Source: Sarocladium kiliense (Eukaryota; Ascomycota; Sordariomycetes; Hypocreales; Sarocladiaceae). From it: 64,000 nt of DNA. A program made the position numbers and the translations under genes. Positions within the stretch are counted from its first letter, which is position 1. Each line of letters starts with the position of its first letter. The stretch lies in contig JAUZTG010000016.1 of assembly GCA_030734395.1 (NCBI GenBank), forward strand, positions 1,240,001 to 1,304,000. Reading direction: 5' to 3'. Under the pieces are notes generated by a model, which made no database searches, was not told the DNA's origin, and worked only from the letters and a program-made list of their open reading frames with translations. Below are positions 32,653-45,257 of this stretch, piece after piece.

Positions 32653-33631
32653 GTCTACCATACAATGAAGTCGCGGCTACCTAGGTGTAGGGAGGGAGCT
32701 TTTAGCGGGCTAAGAGGAGGTCAAGAAGATTGACTTCTTTCCATACTTAGGGATCTTTACTCTTTCCCTCCGAGGTGCATGTCCTTATGATTAGCAACTA
32801 CTAGCTGGAGGATGCAAGTCTATCCTACTTCATTTGATATAAAACATCATACAACTGTATATACATATATAAAGAGACTGACCTTTCGAGGACAAGGAGT
32901 GTAGGGGAACCTGCACCGGTACAGGGTAGCTCGGCCTGAGTGTTGGTGACCTGGGAATCGAATCTATGAAGATAGTTTTAGCTTATCGATGAAGCTAAAC
33001 CTAATTTTCTATCATAGAAGCGCCGATACTTTGAAACAAACATCTTACGATCCTAGGCGACTTGGGTGGCTGTGAATTAACCACCACTATCATGCTCATA
33101 GTATTACCCTGCGAGGGTCGTCTGCCGTGGTCGGCGTAGTGGTCGCGTTCCTCTGAATAGAATTCAATCGGGCAGTTCAGTTGTGGCTGGTTTCATTCGA
33201 CGCAGGGTCTGCTGTTGGTCCAGGTGTTGTCTCGTCAGCTGTTTCGAAAGTACCAACACGGCCAACACCATCGCGGCCGGGCGTCTCGCCCACCAAGTGA
33301 GACCACATCGGCCGCCAGCTGAACTCGCACTTGAGCGACGCAGTTATCAGGACTGAATGCGAGGATCAATCGAGCATAGCGTTCACAGGAGTTTTCTTCA
33401 ATATTTAAGAAGAGTCACTACCCCCAATTGCCAAAGACAGTCGTTCACCTTTGACAATAATCCCACTGCGCTTGACTTACACCCGCTTCACGCATGCTAC
33501 TGGGCTTTCTGAGGTCAACCAACTGCAACGAATAATCCAAAATCTTTCTTGAGCCCATCTTCTTCCCTTCCAGCAACTTTATCATTGTTTTACCTCCATT
33601 GACGCGGATATCACGCGATATTAGCCAGCAC
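32653..33631. other. Intergenic
   Basis: 979 bases between nagA and the dynamin-like gene, marking the right edge of the catabolic cluster. No gene or repeat recognised. Confidence 0.45.
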
Positions 33632-36171
33632 ATGGTTTCTTCTTCTTCTCCCACTACCCCAACTCCCTACCCTTCCCCATATCCGGGCTCGTTCTCTCCT
33701 TCGGATATGTCCTTTCCTGTGCCCGAGCCATGTCTAACCCCTCCGGAGACCCCTCCACGGGGTGAGGGAGCGAAAAAGACAGTTGCTGTTTTAAAGCAGA
33801 ACGACGAGCCTCCTAAACTGACAGAGAGCACCTCCAACACCGCTCTTCTTGACACTGATGCTCTCGACCAGCTGAACAGCAAGGAAGCCAAGAGTCTTCT
33901 CGATACGGTCGATGCTCTCAGAGCACTCCACGTCGGCGAAATCGTCCAACTGCCTCAGATCGTTGTCGTCGGCGACCAATCTGCTGGCAAAAGCTCGGTT
34001 CTTGAGGCCATCTCACGAGTGAAGTTCCCGACCAAAGGAGGGCTCTGCACCCGCTTCGCCACGGAGTTGATCCTTCGCAGGGCTGATTTCTCATCGGCCA
34101 GCGTCAGGATCGTACGATCCGGCCCGAACAAGTCCAGGGAAGATGCAGGAGAGGCATTCGAACGTCTTGGCTTCGATAGCAAAGAACTGCCGGATGTCAT
34201 TGAAGAGGCAAAGGCCTGGATGGGCTTGGACAAGGATGGAGCAGGAGACTTCTCCAGAGATGTGCTTCGTGTCGAAGTCTCAGGGCCTGAAGTCCATCCT
34301 TTGACGCTCGTTGACCTCCCGGGCTTCTTCCAGTCTCCCGTCCAAGGCCAATCCGCCCAGGGCAAGGCCCTCGTTGACGAGCTTGCCGAGTCATATATGA
34401 AGCAGAAGAATAGCATCATGCTTGCGGTTGTATCGGCCAATTACCAGGTCACCAATCAGAGAGTTCTGCGCGAGGTCAAGAACCATGACCCGGAGATGAA
34501 GCGCACCCTGGGCATCATCACCAAGCCTGATCTTCCTCACCCTGGGTCAGATGATCAGCGCCAGGCCATTCAGCTAGCTAGTGGTCAGGATTCGCTCAAC
34601 CAGCTTCCTCTGGGTTGGCACGTTCTGCGCAATCGATCTGAATGGGACGGCGAAATCGATGACCAGCGCCGTGACTCTCAAGAGGATGAATTCTTCCACA
34701 CTGGCAACTGGTCAGTCATTCCACGCAAGGATCGAGGTGCTGCCATGCTGCGAGTGAAGCTGAGTCGCGTGCTTCTCACTCATATCCAGCGTAGCTTGCC
34801 GGGACTGATCGACGATATCGAAGCGAACCTGACAACGCGAGAGCATGAGCTGAGCCAACTGGGCAAGGAACGGTCTCGACCTGAAGGTATGCGAGGCCAC
34901 CTTGTGGAGATCGCGGTGCAGTTCGAGAGGCTGGCCCGAGATGCAGTAAACGGACATTACGGCGACAATTTCTTCGGTGAGCTAGAAGATGAGGAGAGAA
35001 AACTGCGATCCTTGTTGCGCAATCTGAACAGGGCTTTCGGAGTGACACTCTTGCAGAAGGGGTCTGCTGAGACGATCATTTGGTCAGACGACGACGAGAA
35101 CAAAGGCGACGATGATGGTAATAGGCGCACTGAAGAAGCAGAAGGCTATTTGAGCCGATACCTTCGACTCTACCAATTTCCAAAGCCGGTGCCTGTATCC
35201 GAATCAGCAATGAACCTGAGGGTTGCGACCGTTGCATCGGTGAATCAAGGTCGAGAGTTCCCAGGCTCTGTGAACCCGAACCTGGCCATGGACTTCTTTA
35301 AGAAGCAGTCAGAGCCTTGGGAGGGTATCGCTAGATTCCATCTGAAGCTGGTCTCCGACTGTTGCATATCCTTTGTTGAGAGGTTGTTCCAGCATATCGT
35401 CGGAGGCGACGCAGACACGTTGCAGGCAATCCTCCGCCTACGCGTCGATACTTGGTTCGAGACGAAGCGCGAGACCTTGGAGACGAAGTTACAGGAGCTG
35501 TTGCGTCCGTACAAGGGTGGATATGTCGTTGCGCTGGAGCAGGAAATGCATACCAAAACGGATACCAGGACCATTCATCGACTGATCAAACAGGCTCAGA
35601 GGTTTCTCGGTGCGGAGGACGTGTTGAGGGAGACGGGATTGCGTCCCATGGATCTGCTGAGGGGTCTGGACAGCGCTGGAAGTCCGATGACGAGCCAATT
35701 CGGCACAGAGAAAGTCATCGACTTGATGATGGCGCACTATGATGTAAGTCACATTGGGAATGGCCCTCATCTGGCTCTAGAACTGACATTGGGTTTAGAT
35801 GTCTCTTCGAACCTTCACCGACAATGTGGTACATTTAGCTGTGGAGAGCTGCCTCGTCGACACCCTTCAAACAATACTGACACCGCAAGACGTCAATCGC
35901 ATGTCAGACGAGGAGCTCGACGGACTTGCTGGGGAGTCGGAGGAAGTGAGAAGCACACGGAACAGGCTGAATCAACACGTGTCTGTTCTCAAAGACGGAC
36001 TGCAGAAGTGTCAACGATACAGACCGCGACAGATGACATGTAAGCCCACTACCACTATACCAAGATGAAACGAAGTCTGAGTTAGACTGACCATGTACAG
36101 CCGTGCCGAGTATTGCTGGGGAAGGTCGTCCACCGGTCACGAAGTCCAAAGGCGGAACAGTCACAGCCTAA
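33632..36171 (+). CDS. Mx-like dynamin-family GTPase
   Basis: About 807 residues in three exons, 33632-35743, 35799-36039 and 36101-36171; phases agree. An in-frame ATG at 33599 is an alternative start. A Ser/Pro-rich N-terminus is followed by the dynamin GTPase domain: PQIVVVGDQSAGKSS (G1), CTRFATE (G2 region), TLVDLPGFF (G3), GIITKPDL (G4). The stalk follows and a GED-like helical end (MSLRTFTDNVVHLAVESCLV...DGLAGESEEV). The absence of PH and Pro-rich domains and the ISRVKFPTKGGLCTRF pattern resemble Mx-type proteins rather than Dnm1 or Vps1. Ascomycetes carry many such accessory paralogues; their roles are mostly unknown. Confidence 0.88.
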
Positions 36172-37173
36172 GAGATGATAGTGTCCCTGGCTCAGAGTTT
36201 GTAGTGAGGTTCTGAATAGCATAGATAGCTCGGCTGCTATCGCCAGAGTTCTGAATGTAACATTTCACGTCAAATGATGAGGTTGGTGGGAATGATGCAG
36301 TGGATCATTTGGATTTGCTGGGTGGTAAGCTTAGTAAAAGCATTTCGGAAATGTCTATGAGCTGGAAGCCATACGTCCACAGTGGTCATCTAATGAACAT
36401 GGAATGGACTCATCGGGCAAAGCGTGTTGACCAGTACGGTCATCTATAACAGTCTGAGGCGGACGGCAAGGCACGACCCTGTTTTGATTACTGCCCTAGT
36501 AGCCTACTTCGAAATCATCAAGAATAGATGGAAGATGCTCGAACCTTTCGTGCCAGGATACGTGGTTATAACTTCTCTGGTTCAACGATGATGTAACATG
36601 TCAGGAAGAAGTCCCGTTACTTTCTCTATCTTTGACCCGGAACCTTGACAGAATAGAGACCTGGATCTTCGGAAGTACACCTTCTAGCAATGGGGCGAAA
36701 AGTCATTCAATTGAAGTAACATCACGCACCTTCAGCTCCAAAGATAACATAGCAGCTTTCACGATGCTAATTTCCCTGACCTTCTCTCGACAGGTATGCT
36801 CTTGCTTGCTGAACAACGCCTCAATAAAAGACAGACCGAGTTTGCTGATGGATAGAAGGCAGTTCTCAGTGCTAAGGGTGACCAGAACCCATAAAAGTTG
36901 AGTGGAGTGTGAAACCATAGGGGGGTTATGTCTGGCTGCAAAGGTGCGGCACCCACGTTTTGGCGTGACATGTCATCTGATGTAACCAGGATGACAGGGA
37001 CCCTAGTTGCAGATGAGTTTGTGGCCGCCAATCTTGTTGCTGCTGTTGAACTAGTTGATAGCCACGGTGACACCTGGCTCGTCTTGATAATACAATCGAG
37101 GGCTTCCCTGTGTCGGCGCTTAGCTGAAGCGGTGGATCTGGTGCTGGAGGTGCTCTCGTTGGACTGAGACCTC
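36172..37173. other. Intergenic, possibly with lost C-terminus of the NACHT gene
   Basis: About 1 kb. On the minus strand, just past the NACHT stop, another frame reads as a plausible continuation (SQSNESTSSTRSTASAKRR, then HREALDCIIKTSQ). If real, the NACHT protein was longer and a one-base indel near 37240 cut it. Confidence 0.4.
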
Positions 37174-40100
37174 TCAAGCTTTTGCGGCCCAGCTCGTGGC
37201 TGATCGATTTGTTGCTGCTGCGGTCCTCGTTGCTAAAAGGCTTAATACGAAATTTGCATCCTTCATTGCTTCTGTCGACCATTCCTCAAATTTGAGCAAA
37301 TTGCGCTCATAAACCTGCTTCAGCATTTGTGGCACATGAAGTAATTGCGACGGCAACCGAAGAGCGTGGGCAATCAGTCGCCAAGCCTGTCTTCTCGTAG
37401 CCATCTCATAGCCGCCTTTGCTAGCCACCGCTTCGAAGAGCATCCAGAGATTAACTGGGTGATCACTCACGACCGGGTTGATTTCTAAAGGTAGGCCACT
37501 GGCATTCATGAATGTAACCAGGTCTCTCATGAAGGATTCCGAATCCATGCCTTGAAGCGGCGGTTGTTTTTGCTGAATTTGTTGCTGCTGAAGATTGCTG
37601 GGCCCTTGTTTAGCGGCCTGAGGTATCTCCCGCGCCAGGCTTTCTATCAACGCTCCATAATTTTTAGCTTCCTCAATGGTAATTGTGAGGAACTCCTTTA
37701 GTACGGTGGCAGAATTGCCATCCAAGAACTGCTGCGAGAGATGGTGAGTTGCTTTGAAAAAGGCCCTGGCCTTCGTCTCGTCCTTTGAATTGTACCATAA
37801 GGACATGGTCTCCGCAAATTGCCAAGCGCTCTTCAAAATCCCACGAAGGATTGTCACAAGCGTATTAACTTCTTGTGGAGAATATACGACGACCGATCGC
37901 ACCTGCTGAGAAATTTCCGTCCATGCCTCTTCGTTGAGACGCTTCAGAGTATCCTTTCTGCTCTCCATTCTGATCATTGGACCATATTGGACCTTCTCTA
38001 AGCACTCTTCATGAAAGGTCTGTTGATCCAACGTATGAGTCATTAATTGCGCAGGGCTGGCCTCACCTAGACCGCGCCGAACTGTGGAAGAGCGTGCACC
38101 AAGTGTTGGCACCGGATCCCTCGGTACTTGACGAGAACCGCTTTCTTTGCGTATCGACCTTGGCCGAAGAGCCAACTCATGGTCCTTCTTGACATGAGCT
38201 GCCAGAGCCCTTGAAGAGATGAATGGCGGGTACTGGCAGCCTGAGTACGTGCATCTTAGAAGCCGCACATGCAACAACTCGTGCTCGTAAAGTTGTGCTG
38301 CACGATCGAACCCGTCAGTGGCTCGAGGGCAATTTTTCACGCGACAGGTATGGCTTGTATTGCGGAAGTGCCTTTTGAAAGCTTCGAGCTCAGCGACCGT
38401 GATCCCTGGATAATCTGGCTGATCAAGGAGGTGTCGAATTGTCGCTTGGTACCTTTGCAAAACCAGAGACACCCCTTCTTGCGGAGGAGGTATAGGCGAA
38501 GTTGAAAGAAAGTCAATACCTTGGCCGCTGTCTTCCATTTGCCGCACTTTGACCTCGAGCTGCTCTTCGCTTCTAGCCCTCAAGCATCCATCGAGGATGA
38601 GCTGGAGGAAGGGGTTCCGCAAAAGCTCAATCCGCTCATCAATGGCCTTTGGCGGTATTTCGTCGGCACCCCGGGTACCGTCCAGGCGGTGTATCGTTCC
38701 GTCTGCTCTGTGTGAAAGATCGTTAAGATTTGTTGCGAGGTCAATGGCCAGCCTGGACAATTGTGCTGCGGCAGATCCGGGTTCTCCATCGTCTGGAAGC
38801 AACGAGAGTAGGTAGTCGGTCCAATATTCTTTCGCATATATGTGAAAGCCATGTAGTCCTTTTAGAGTGCTAACAAGAAGCGACTCACGTGGTGAGTCGC
38901 TTGCAAAGGCCTCTGTTGCAGCTAGAAGAGATGCGACGGTGGCGATCCCATGTTGTAGCAAACAATCCTGCTCCGTGAGCACCAGGTTGCTAGATGAGGA
39001 CTCTAGAAACCTTTGATCTATGTCAGTAAAGCTCTCTCTTATAGGCAACTCTGCTGTGAACTCACTCCTTGACGGAGACATGAATAAAGCCAAGCCGTGA
39101 ATCCGGCCTCTCCTCGACCAGGGTATCACATATTTGCAGCATGTATTGGGGCGCAATTTGCTCGACTCGGGCATCACCGGAACTAAAAGCAATAGCAGAC
39201 AGAAGCTCAACCTTTTTGAGAGGACGTTTAGAGAACGCAATCCAGCCCAGAGCACATTTGACACGATCTACAGATCGATCGTCAAGGCGAACGAGGATCT
39301 GTGCGATGATCTTGCTGTAGCTTCAGAAAGGTTAGCAGGTCAGATATGCGACATGATCGAAGATGGCGTACTCACAACTCAACCAGTCTAGGTGGAAGCT
39401 CGAAAACCGACCTCTTAACCTCCTCACCGCTGAAGAAGACGTTATAGGAGAGATAATCGAGGACAAGTCGCGTGTAGAGAAACATGCCTATTTCCGAATT
39501 AGTCTGGCCGTTTGGTGGCTGATCAACTTCTGATAGCATTACCATCGCCTTTTTGTACAATTGCTTCTTTGATCTCCTCGATATCCCTCTCAGTCAGACC
39601 GATTTGATCAAACTTGTCATGCATCAACTCAAGCCTCTGAGCAGCATAACATCTGATCGCCTCGCTCAAATGCTCCTTCTCCTCTGACAAGGATAAAGTC
39701 TGGCTTCTGCGAAGCTTCGCGGATGCTGAACTAGAGCCGCGGCAGAATACCAATGTTTTGCAGAAAACGTCGCTCGAACTTGGTGCTCGAAGAGTCACCA
39801 GGCTGACGAGACTCAAGAGCTTGTTTTGTGTCGCTAGCTCGCATTCATTGATGCCATCCATCACGACCCAAACGTAGGAGATCTTCTGGGGTTCGTGGCT
39901 GACATTGGAGAGCAGAAACTTGAGGAGAGTCTCCAATAACTGCATGGTAAGAGCTCTCTTTCCCAAGACGTAGCACTCATAAACGTATGCAGCCAGCTGC
40001 GCGTCCTTACGGATGAGTTGAAGAATGAGCGATCGAAGTATCCAGTCGTACTGCATCGAGGATGGGTAGGCATAGTTGCAGAAATGAGAGAGGACCAAGT

Positions 40101-41106
40101 CATCTGCGCCGTGTATAGATTTCACGATGCTCGACGCGAGAACGCTTTTGCCGGTGCCTGCTGGCCCTTGGATCCACAAGAGAGGCACATCAGCTTTGGG
40201 CTGCAGCGCTGAGACCATCTTCTTGTTCCTGAGTAGTCAGTCGCAAGTGCCTGGGTACTTGGCAGCCTCTTCTGACAGGGGTGTGAAAGATATTCATCTG
40301 GTCGGACTCGTCGATCTTGAGCCATGAGATAATTGAGTCGTACTGTCGGATACCCTGCTCCTTCTCTGTGCGCACAAGCTGCTCGGCGCACTCTTTTCGC
40401 CATTCATGGATCTCCTGACGCATCTGTTTGGCTTCCGCGATGTTATAGGCGTTGGCTTCCTTGTCGATCAGAGCCTCATGGCGCTGTAGGTTTTCAAGGA
40501 GATTGTCGAACCGTCTTTGGAACCGATGCCATGAGGTGACGAAGAATAACTTCCAGCCTGCAATGAATCAGCAGATATAGTATGACGCGATTTTTGGTAG
40601 ATAGCTGACTCACTGCTGCGGCGCACAAACTTGTAAGCATGTTTGTGGAACTCGAGGATATCGGCATAGAAAACCGCCAGGGTTTGCTGAAAGTCTTGAT
40701 TAAGCTTAAATGCGCTGTTGAGGACAGCGAAACGGCTCAAGCACTCAGCAATCCTTGAATAACCCTTGATGATTAATTCGACAGCCTCGAGGTGTTCTGA
40801 TGCGATGCGAAGAATTAGAGATATTGGTGCCCACGCCCAGCTGAGAAACGGTGTGCCGTTGCATAGCACGTCCATCGACCGTCCATAATGCTCTAATCCT
40901 TGGAACAAGGGACTCAGCCGCCGCATATTCCGAAGTGACTGTCTTGCGGCTAGCTCATCCTCAATCTTCAGCACTTCAACTTTGACCTGTTGAAGGCTCA
41001 TCGATCCGAAGCCGCGGGCATCTCCTGGTGTGATGGTCTTCTCGAGCTCTACAAAGGCCTGACTGATGGTTCGCCTCGCTAAAGTGGAAACAGCCGGAGG
41101 TGGCAT
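37174..41106 (-). CDS. NACHT STAND protein with C2H2-like zinc finger tail; linker frameshift or odd intron
   Basis: NLR-like signalling NTPase. Exons: 41106-40614, 40557-about 40308, 40228-39543, 39487-39376, 39320-39066 and 39010-37174. The N-terminal region (FQGLEHYGRSMDVLCNG...WAPISLILRIASEH) is a fungal STAND partner domain. The NACHT part has LLWIQGPAGTGKSVLA (P-loop) and VWVVMDGINE (Walker B). The C-terminal part has Cys/His pairs (CRVKNC...YEHELLHVRLLRCTYSGCQ...HVKKDH) and Gln-rich stretches. At 40237-40281 the conserved linker (about LSEEAAKYPGTCDWLL) is broken by an extra base in a C run and a TGA in place of Trp. A 79-base intron (40307-40229, weak GTCCGA donor) would skip both and give 1,210 residues. 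Either a damaged gene or one rescued by splicing. Confidence 0.7.
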
Positions 41107-41595
41107 GCTGGCCGCTCAAGCAGTGGAATTGCGCTCGATGAAATTGGCCTGGTTGCGCAAGGATCGGTTGGAGTAAAGAGCTGAGGAAGTCGCGATGTCA
41201 CGATGGCGCGGTAAAGGTTGAGGTGATCCTAGATGGCAACGGTAGAGGTCATCCAAGCCCGATGAGCAGTTTTGTTAATGGGAGAGAAGCGGAAATCAAG
41301 GATGCCCGAGTTCAATGAGGCTGGTGGCGGTGAGGCAGGCTGTGCAAGACCGCCTGGCCGCCTTGCCAGCACATCGCCAATCAGCTGTGGCATAGTGAAT
41401 CGTAATGGGAGGGTTGGTGACATCCATGAGCTCGGGAGTCGCTGTTGGCAGCAGCACATTAAGGCAAGCGGTGTGCAGCGTCTCACGTATTGTGCCGTTC
41501 GTCGCTGACCATGCTGGGAACGGCAGCCGACGCAACAGCCGTCCAGCCTAACTTTCTCAAACTTGCACAACAGACGCCAGGCCAATCCGGACCTC
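41107..41595. other. Divergent intergenic region, NACHT / SNF2
   Basis: 489 bases between divergent starts. No gene or repeat seen. Confidence 0.45.
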
Positions 41596-44500
41596 ATGGA
41601 CTCATCTGATTATGGACAAGGCGCAAAGCGGCGGCGATTGGACACGCCATCAGAGGAACGTGATGCAACGCAGGACATGGAGCCCAGCACGACCTACTGG
41701 CAAGGCAGTACGACTGCTTTGCCTGCAAACTTCAATTCAGTATCCTTTCATCCATGCGCACAGCCTGACTCGTGGCAGATGGGGATGGATTATCACCAGT
41801 ACTCCACGATTGTGCCTTTCACTGATTATCTTGAAGGCACGTTTCCGTGGCCTGCTTTGACAAACATGGTTCAACACATAGCCCAGCCAAACCACATCAC
41901 CAATCACCTGGCGCAGGATCAAGCTCACTATCAATCGCAATTTCACTTACAAGCAGCTCTCAGTACCAGTTCCTGCGATATCTTCCCACCTTCCGAGCTC
42001 AATCATGCCCAACAAACCCCAAGGGTGGGAGATATAGCCTATCATCCATCATATGCAGCGACACAACCGGAGGAAATAGTATGCTTTGGCATGGTATGTT
42101 TCGCCGCAGATGAACCATGTCCCTCAGTGCCCTGCTAATTTCGGCTATAGGTTCCGGCTCTGTCAGGGACGTATGAGAGGAGAACAGCGCAGCCCATTCC
42201 AGCTTCGTCGTTGGTGAAGATAGATTCGGCTGAGTCCTTCCACTTGGCCGAGCACGACGATATCTGTGGTCATTTTCACATAGACCACAGGCAGATGATG
42301 CAAGGGCTTCTCGAGGATCCAGGTCTGGAACTTTTTGTGACTTGTACTTCGAGTACATTCGAGCAAACGCGCAGCAGTCTTAAGGGTTCCATGGTCACAC
42401 AATGCACTCTAGACGTTGTGGTGTATGGGATATTCAGTCTTTACGAAGAAATTGGTTCCTGGTTTGAGGCCTACGACATCTTTCTCCAGGATCCTCGAGT
42501 CTGTCATCAGGACACGAAGTATTTGAACCCTCACAGACTTTCATCTGACGGCGAAGGTCGTTGTCTCATGGTTTCAGAGGTCGTTACAAAGGCCTCAACA
42601 ATGGTACAACTCTCAGAGATCAGACCACGCCCAGATCTGCTCAGAACATTCGATGTCACCCAAGATCTGGAGGAAGCACCACAGCCGGCTCGTGTCAAGA
42701 CTAACCTTAAGAGGTATGTCAGATCGTCCTGAGCAAAATATGTTACTAACAGAGTCCGAGACACCAGAAGCAGGCCCTCAGCTTCATGCTATCTCGCGAA
42801 AGCGGTTGGGGGTTCTACCAAAGCAAACAACGGCCTGACATATGGCAAATTGCTGACAGCACTCAGACACGCTAGTAGGTTGCCTATGAAGGTGTGGTGA
42901 TGTTGCTGCTTTCTGACTTTCATCAAGTTACGTTAATAGTATCTCAGGAGCAGGCCAAACAGAGGAACCCAGCGAGTTCAATGGTGGTATAGTTGCGGAC
43001 CCTATGGGTCTGGGTAAGACCCTGACGATGATCTCCCTCGTTGCTACAGATCCAGAACCGAGCGACCCAAATCAGGAATTATCTTCTGGTGATCCGGAAG
43101 CTTGTCCGTCAACATCGGCAACTCTGATCATCGTGCCTCCGCCCTGTACGTTATACGATGTTTTTGAGGCATGCTATGGAAGACTGACCGCAAGCTATAG
43201 TGATCGGCACATGGGAACATGAAATGACGACGTAAGTAAACATAACAGCTTAGTTTACAAGATACTAAGTAACAGCTAGACACATCGTACAAGGTGCAAT
43301 GCAACACCGTCGGCATCACGGTCAATTGCGACTGAAGTCCCTGCACGAGCTCCAGGGGGTCAACGTCGTGCTGACAACGTACCACACAGTCTTAGCGGAA
43401 TGGAGGTCAGATGACTCCCAGGAAAGCTCAGTCTTATTTTCTGTCAGGTGGAACCGCATTATTCTTGATGAAGGTGCCAATTCCCGACCCCAATCGTGCG
43501 CTGTTGCCTCTGATCATCTCAATTGTTTAGCAAACTTGATCCAGAATACCAAAGCTCGCAGAACGAAGGCAGTCTGTGCCCTTCGCGCAAGAGCTCGCTG
43601 GGCAGTGACTGGAACCCCAATTCAGAATCGGCTCTCTGACTTTGCCTCATTGCTACAATTCATCAGGGTGTATCCCTACGACGACCAGCGATACTTCGAC
43701 TCTGATATTGCCAATCTTTGGAAGTCTGGAGAAGAGGTAAAAGCAGTAGAACGTCTGCAACAGCTGTCACGATACGTCTTATTGCGTCGGCCGAAAGACA
43801 CCATTGACCTACCTCCTCGGCAGGATCTACTGTGTCCGGTCGAATTGACCCGAGAGGAAAGGACTCGTTACGAAGAACTACGAAAGCGAACGATCAAAAC
43901 ACTAGATGATGCACTGAACAGTCGTTCCGGATCTTACAAAGCTGGTTCCTACATGAACGCCTTGCAACAAATAGAATCGCTCCGTCTCTTTTGCGATCTG
44001 GGCCTTAACTTTCGAGCACACCACAAGCAGAGCAAGGTAGACGACCCAGATGTGACAGCCGACAACTGGCCATTGAGAGCCCAGACGGCTTTCAGAACTC
44101 AGCGAGAAATGTACCCCATCATCTGTCTCCAGTGCGACTCGGTCTTGGAGCTCACCGAATCACTCTTGGAGTCGGAAGACCCTCAATTGGCATACTTTTC
44201 CAGCTGTATGAGATTTACCTGCGCAAACTGTACCTGGAAGCTAAAGAGTCAAAACTGTCTTCTCCGTTGTGGGCATCAGTCCTCGTGCCCAGCGGCTCTG
44301 GTGTCACTCAGCACTGCCGCGTTGGAGGAAGTGACGGGCCCTCAAGATTTCCAAGTCGAATACGCCTCCGACCATATGTCCTCGAAAGTCCATACTCTGA
44401 TCAATGACATCCGGTCAAGGCCCAGCGATGAGAAGTGGTAAATTTCACACTGGGAACCTCGCAGATAAAGGTAGAGCTGACAGAACTAGCATTGTGTTCT

Positions 44501-45257
44501 CAACCTGGAGACTGACGCTCGACATGGTACAAAGGGGACTTGACAAAGCAGGAATCCATTCTATGAGGTTTGATGGCAAGGTTCTGCAAAAGGACAGGCA
44601 GCCAATTGTGCGGAGATTCAGCACTGATCCGACTCTGCGTGTGATGCTCCTGACAATATCATGTGGTGCTGTTGGGTAATGATCCCGATTGTCTAAACCC
44701 CTTGCCTTCCTTTTGTATAAATGCTGACACTGCACTCTTCAGGCTGACCTTGACGGCTGCTAAGAGGGCCTATCTCATGGAGCCTCACTGGTCAGCTTTG
44801 TCTCCTTGAGAGAATCTCTTTCGGCTGATTTCACAATCTCAGTTACTGATTTGCGGCTTATGAACAGGAACCCAACGCTCGAGGAACAAGCTCTGGCTCG
44901 TGTTCATCGCCTCGGTCAAACCAAAAGTGTCACCACGGTCCGGTTTTATGTTCGGGATTCGTTCGAAGAGGTATGTCTTGCGAATACCCTTTGCTACACA
45001 TGCCGTATTCTCCAAGAGTGGCTTCCTGCTGCTCCGCAAGAGCACACTGTGACAAAGCTGACGCAAAAACCAGAAAGTAATGGAACTTCAAGAGTCTAAA
45101 AGATCATTGGCTGGCCTCTTACTATCACCACATGATGGGGCTCAAACTGATGACAGCAGTCAAGGAGAATTGCAGGTCAGCGATAGTCTTTCCGTTCGAG
45201 CTCTCTACCTCAGCGAATGCTAACATATGCGAGTAGAAATTGAGAGCGTTACTTTGA
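41596..45257 (+). CDS. SNF2-family ATPase, HLTF/Rad5-like, DEAN box
   Basis: 996 residues in twelve exons: 41596-42093, 42151-42713, 42755-42874, 42928-43145, 43201-43231, 43280-43473, 43531-44437, 44490-44675, 44743-44790, 44868-44970, 45074-45175 and 45237-45257. The summed length is a multiple of three and every junction is GT-AG. Motifs: RHQKQALSFML (Q-like), ADPMGLGKTLT (I), VVLTTYHT (Ib), RIILDEAN across a 57-base in-frame intron (II), WAVTGTPIQNRLSD (III), IVFSTWRLTLDM (IV), LRVMLLTISCGAVGLTLTAA (V), ARVHRLGQTKSV (VI). A Cys-rich insert near 44120-44310 could be a degenerate RING. Motif II is DEAN, not DEAH. Probable nuclear chromatin or DNA-damage ATPase of an expanded fungal family. 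Confidence 0.85.

Noticed and set aside
32880..33000. Possible tRNA-like sequence (GGGAATCGAATC)
   Set aside because: No matching A box or cloverleaf arms could be drawn by eye.
40702..40710. AAGCTTAAA match to the cluster element
   Set aside because: Lies inside NACHT coding sequence, lacks the preceding C-G, and is single.
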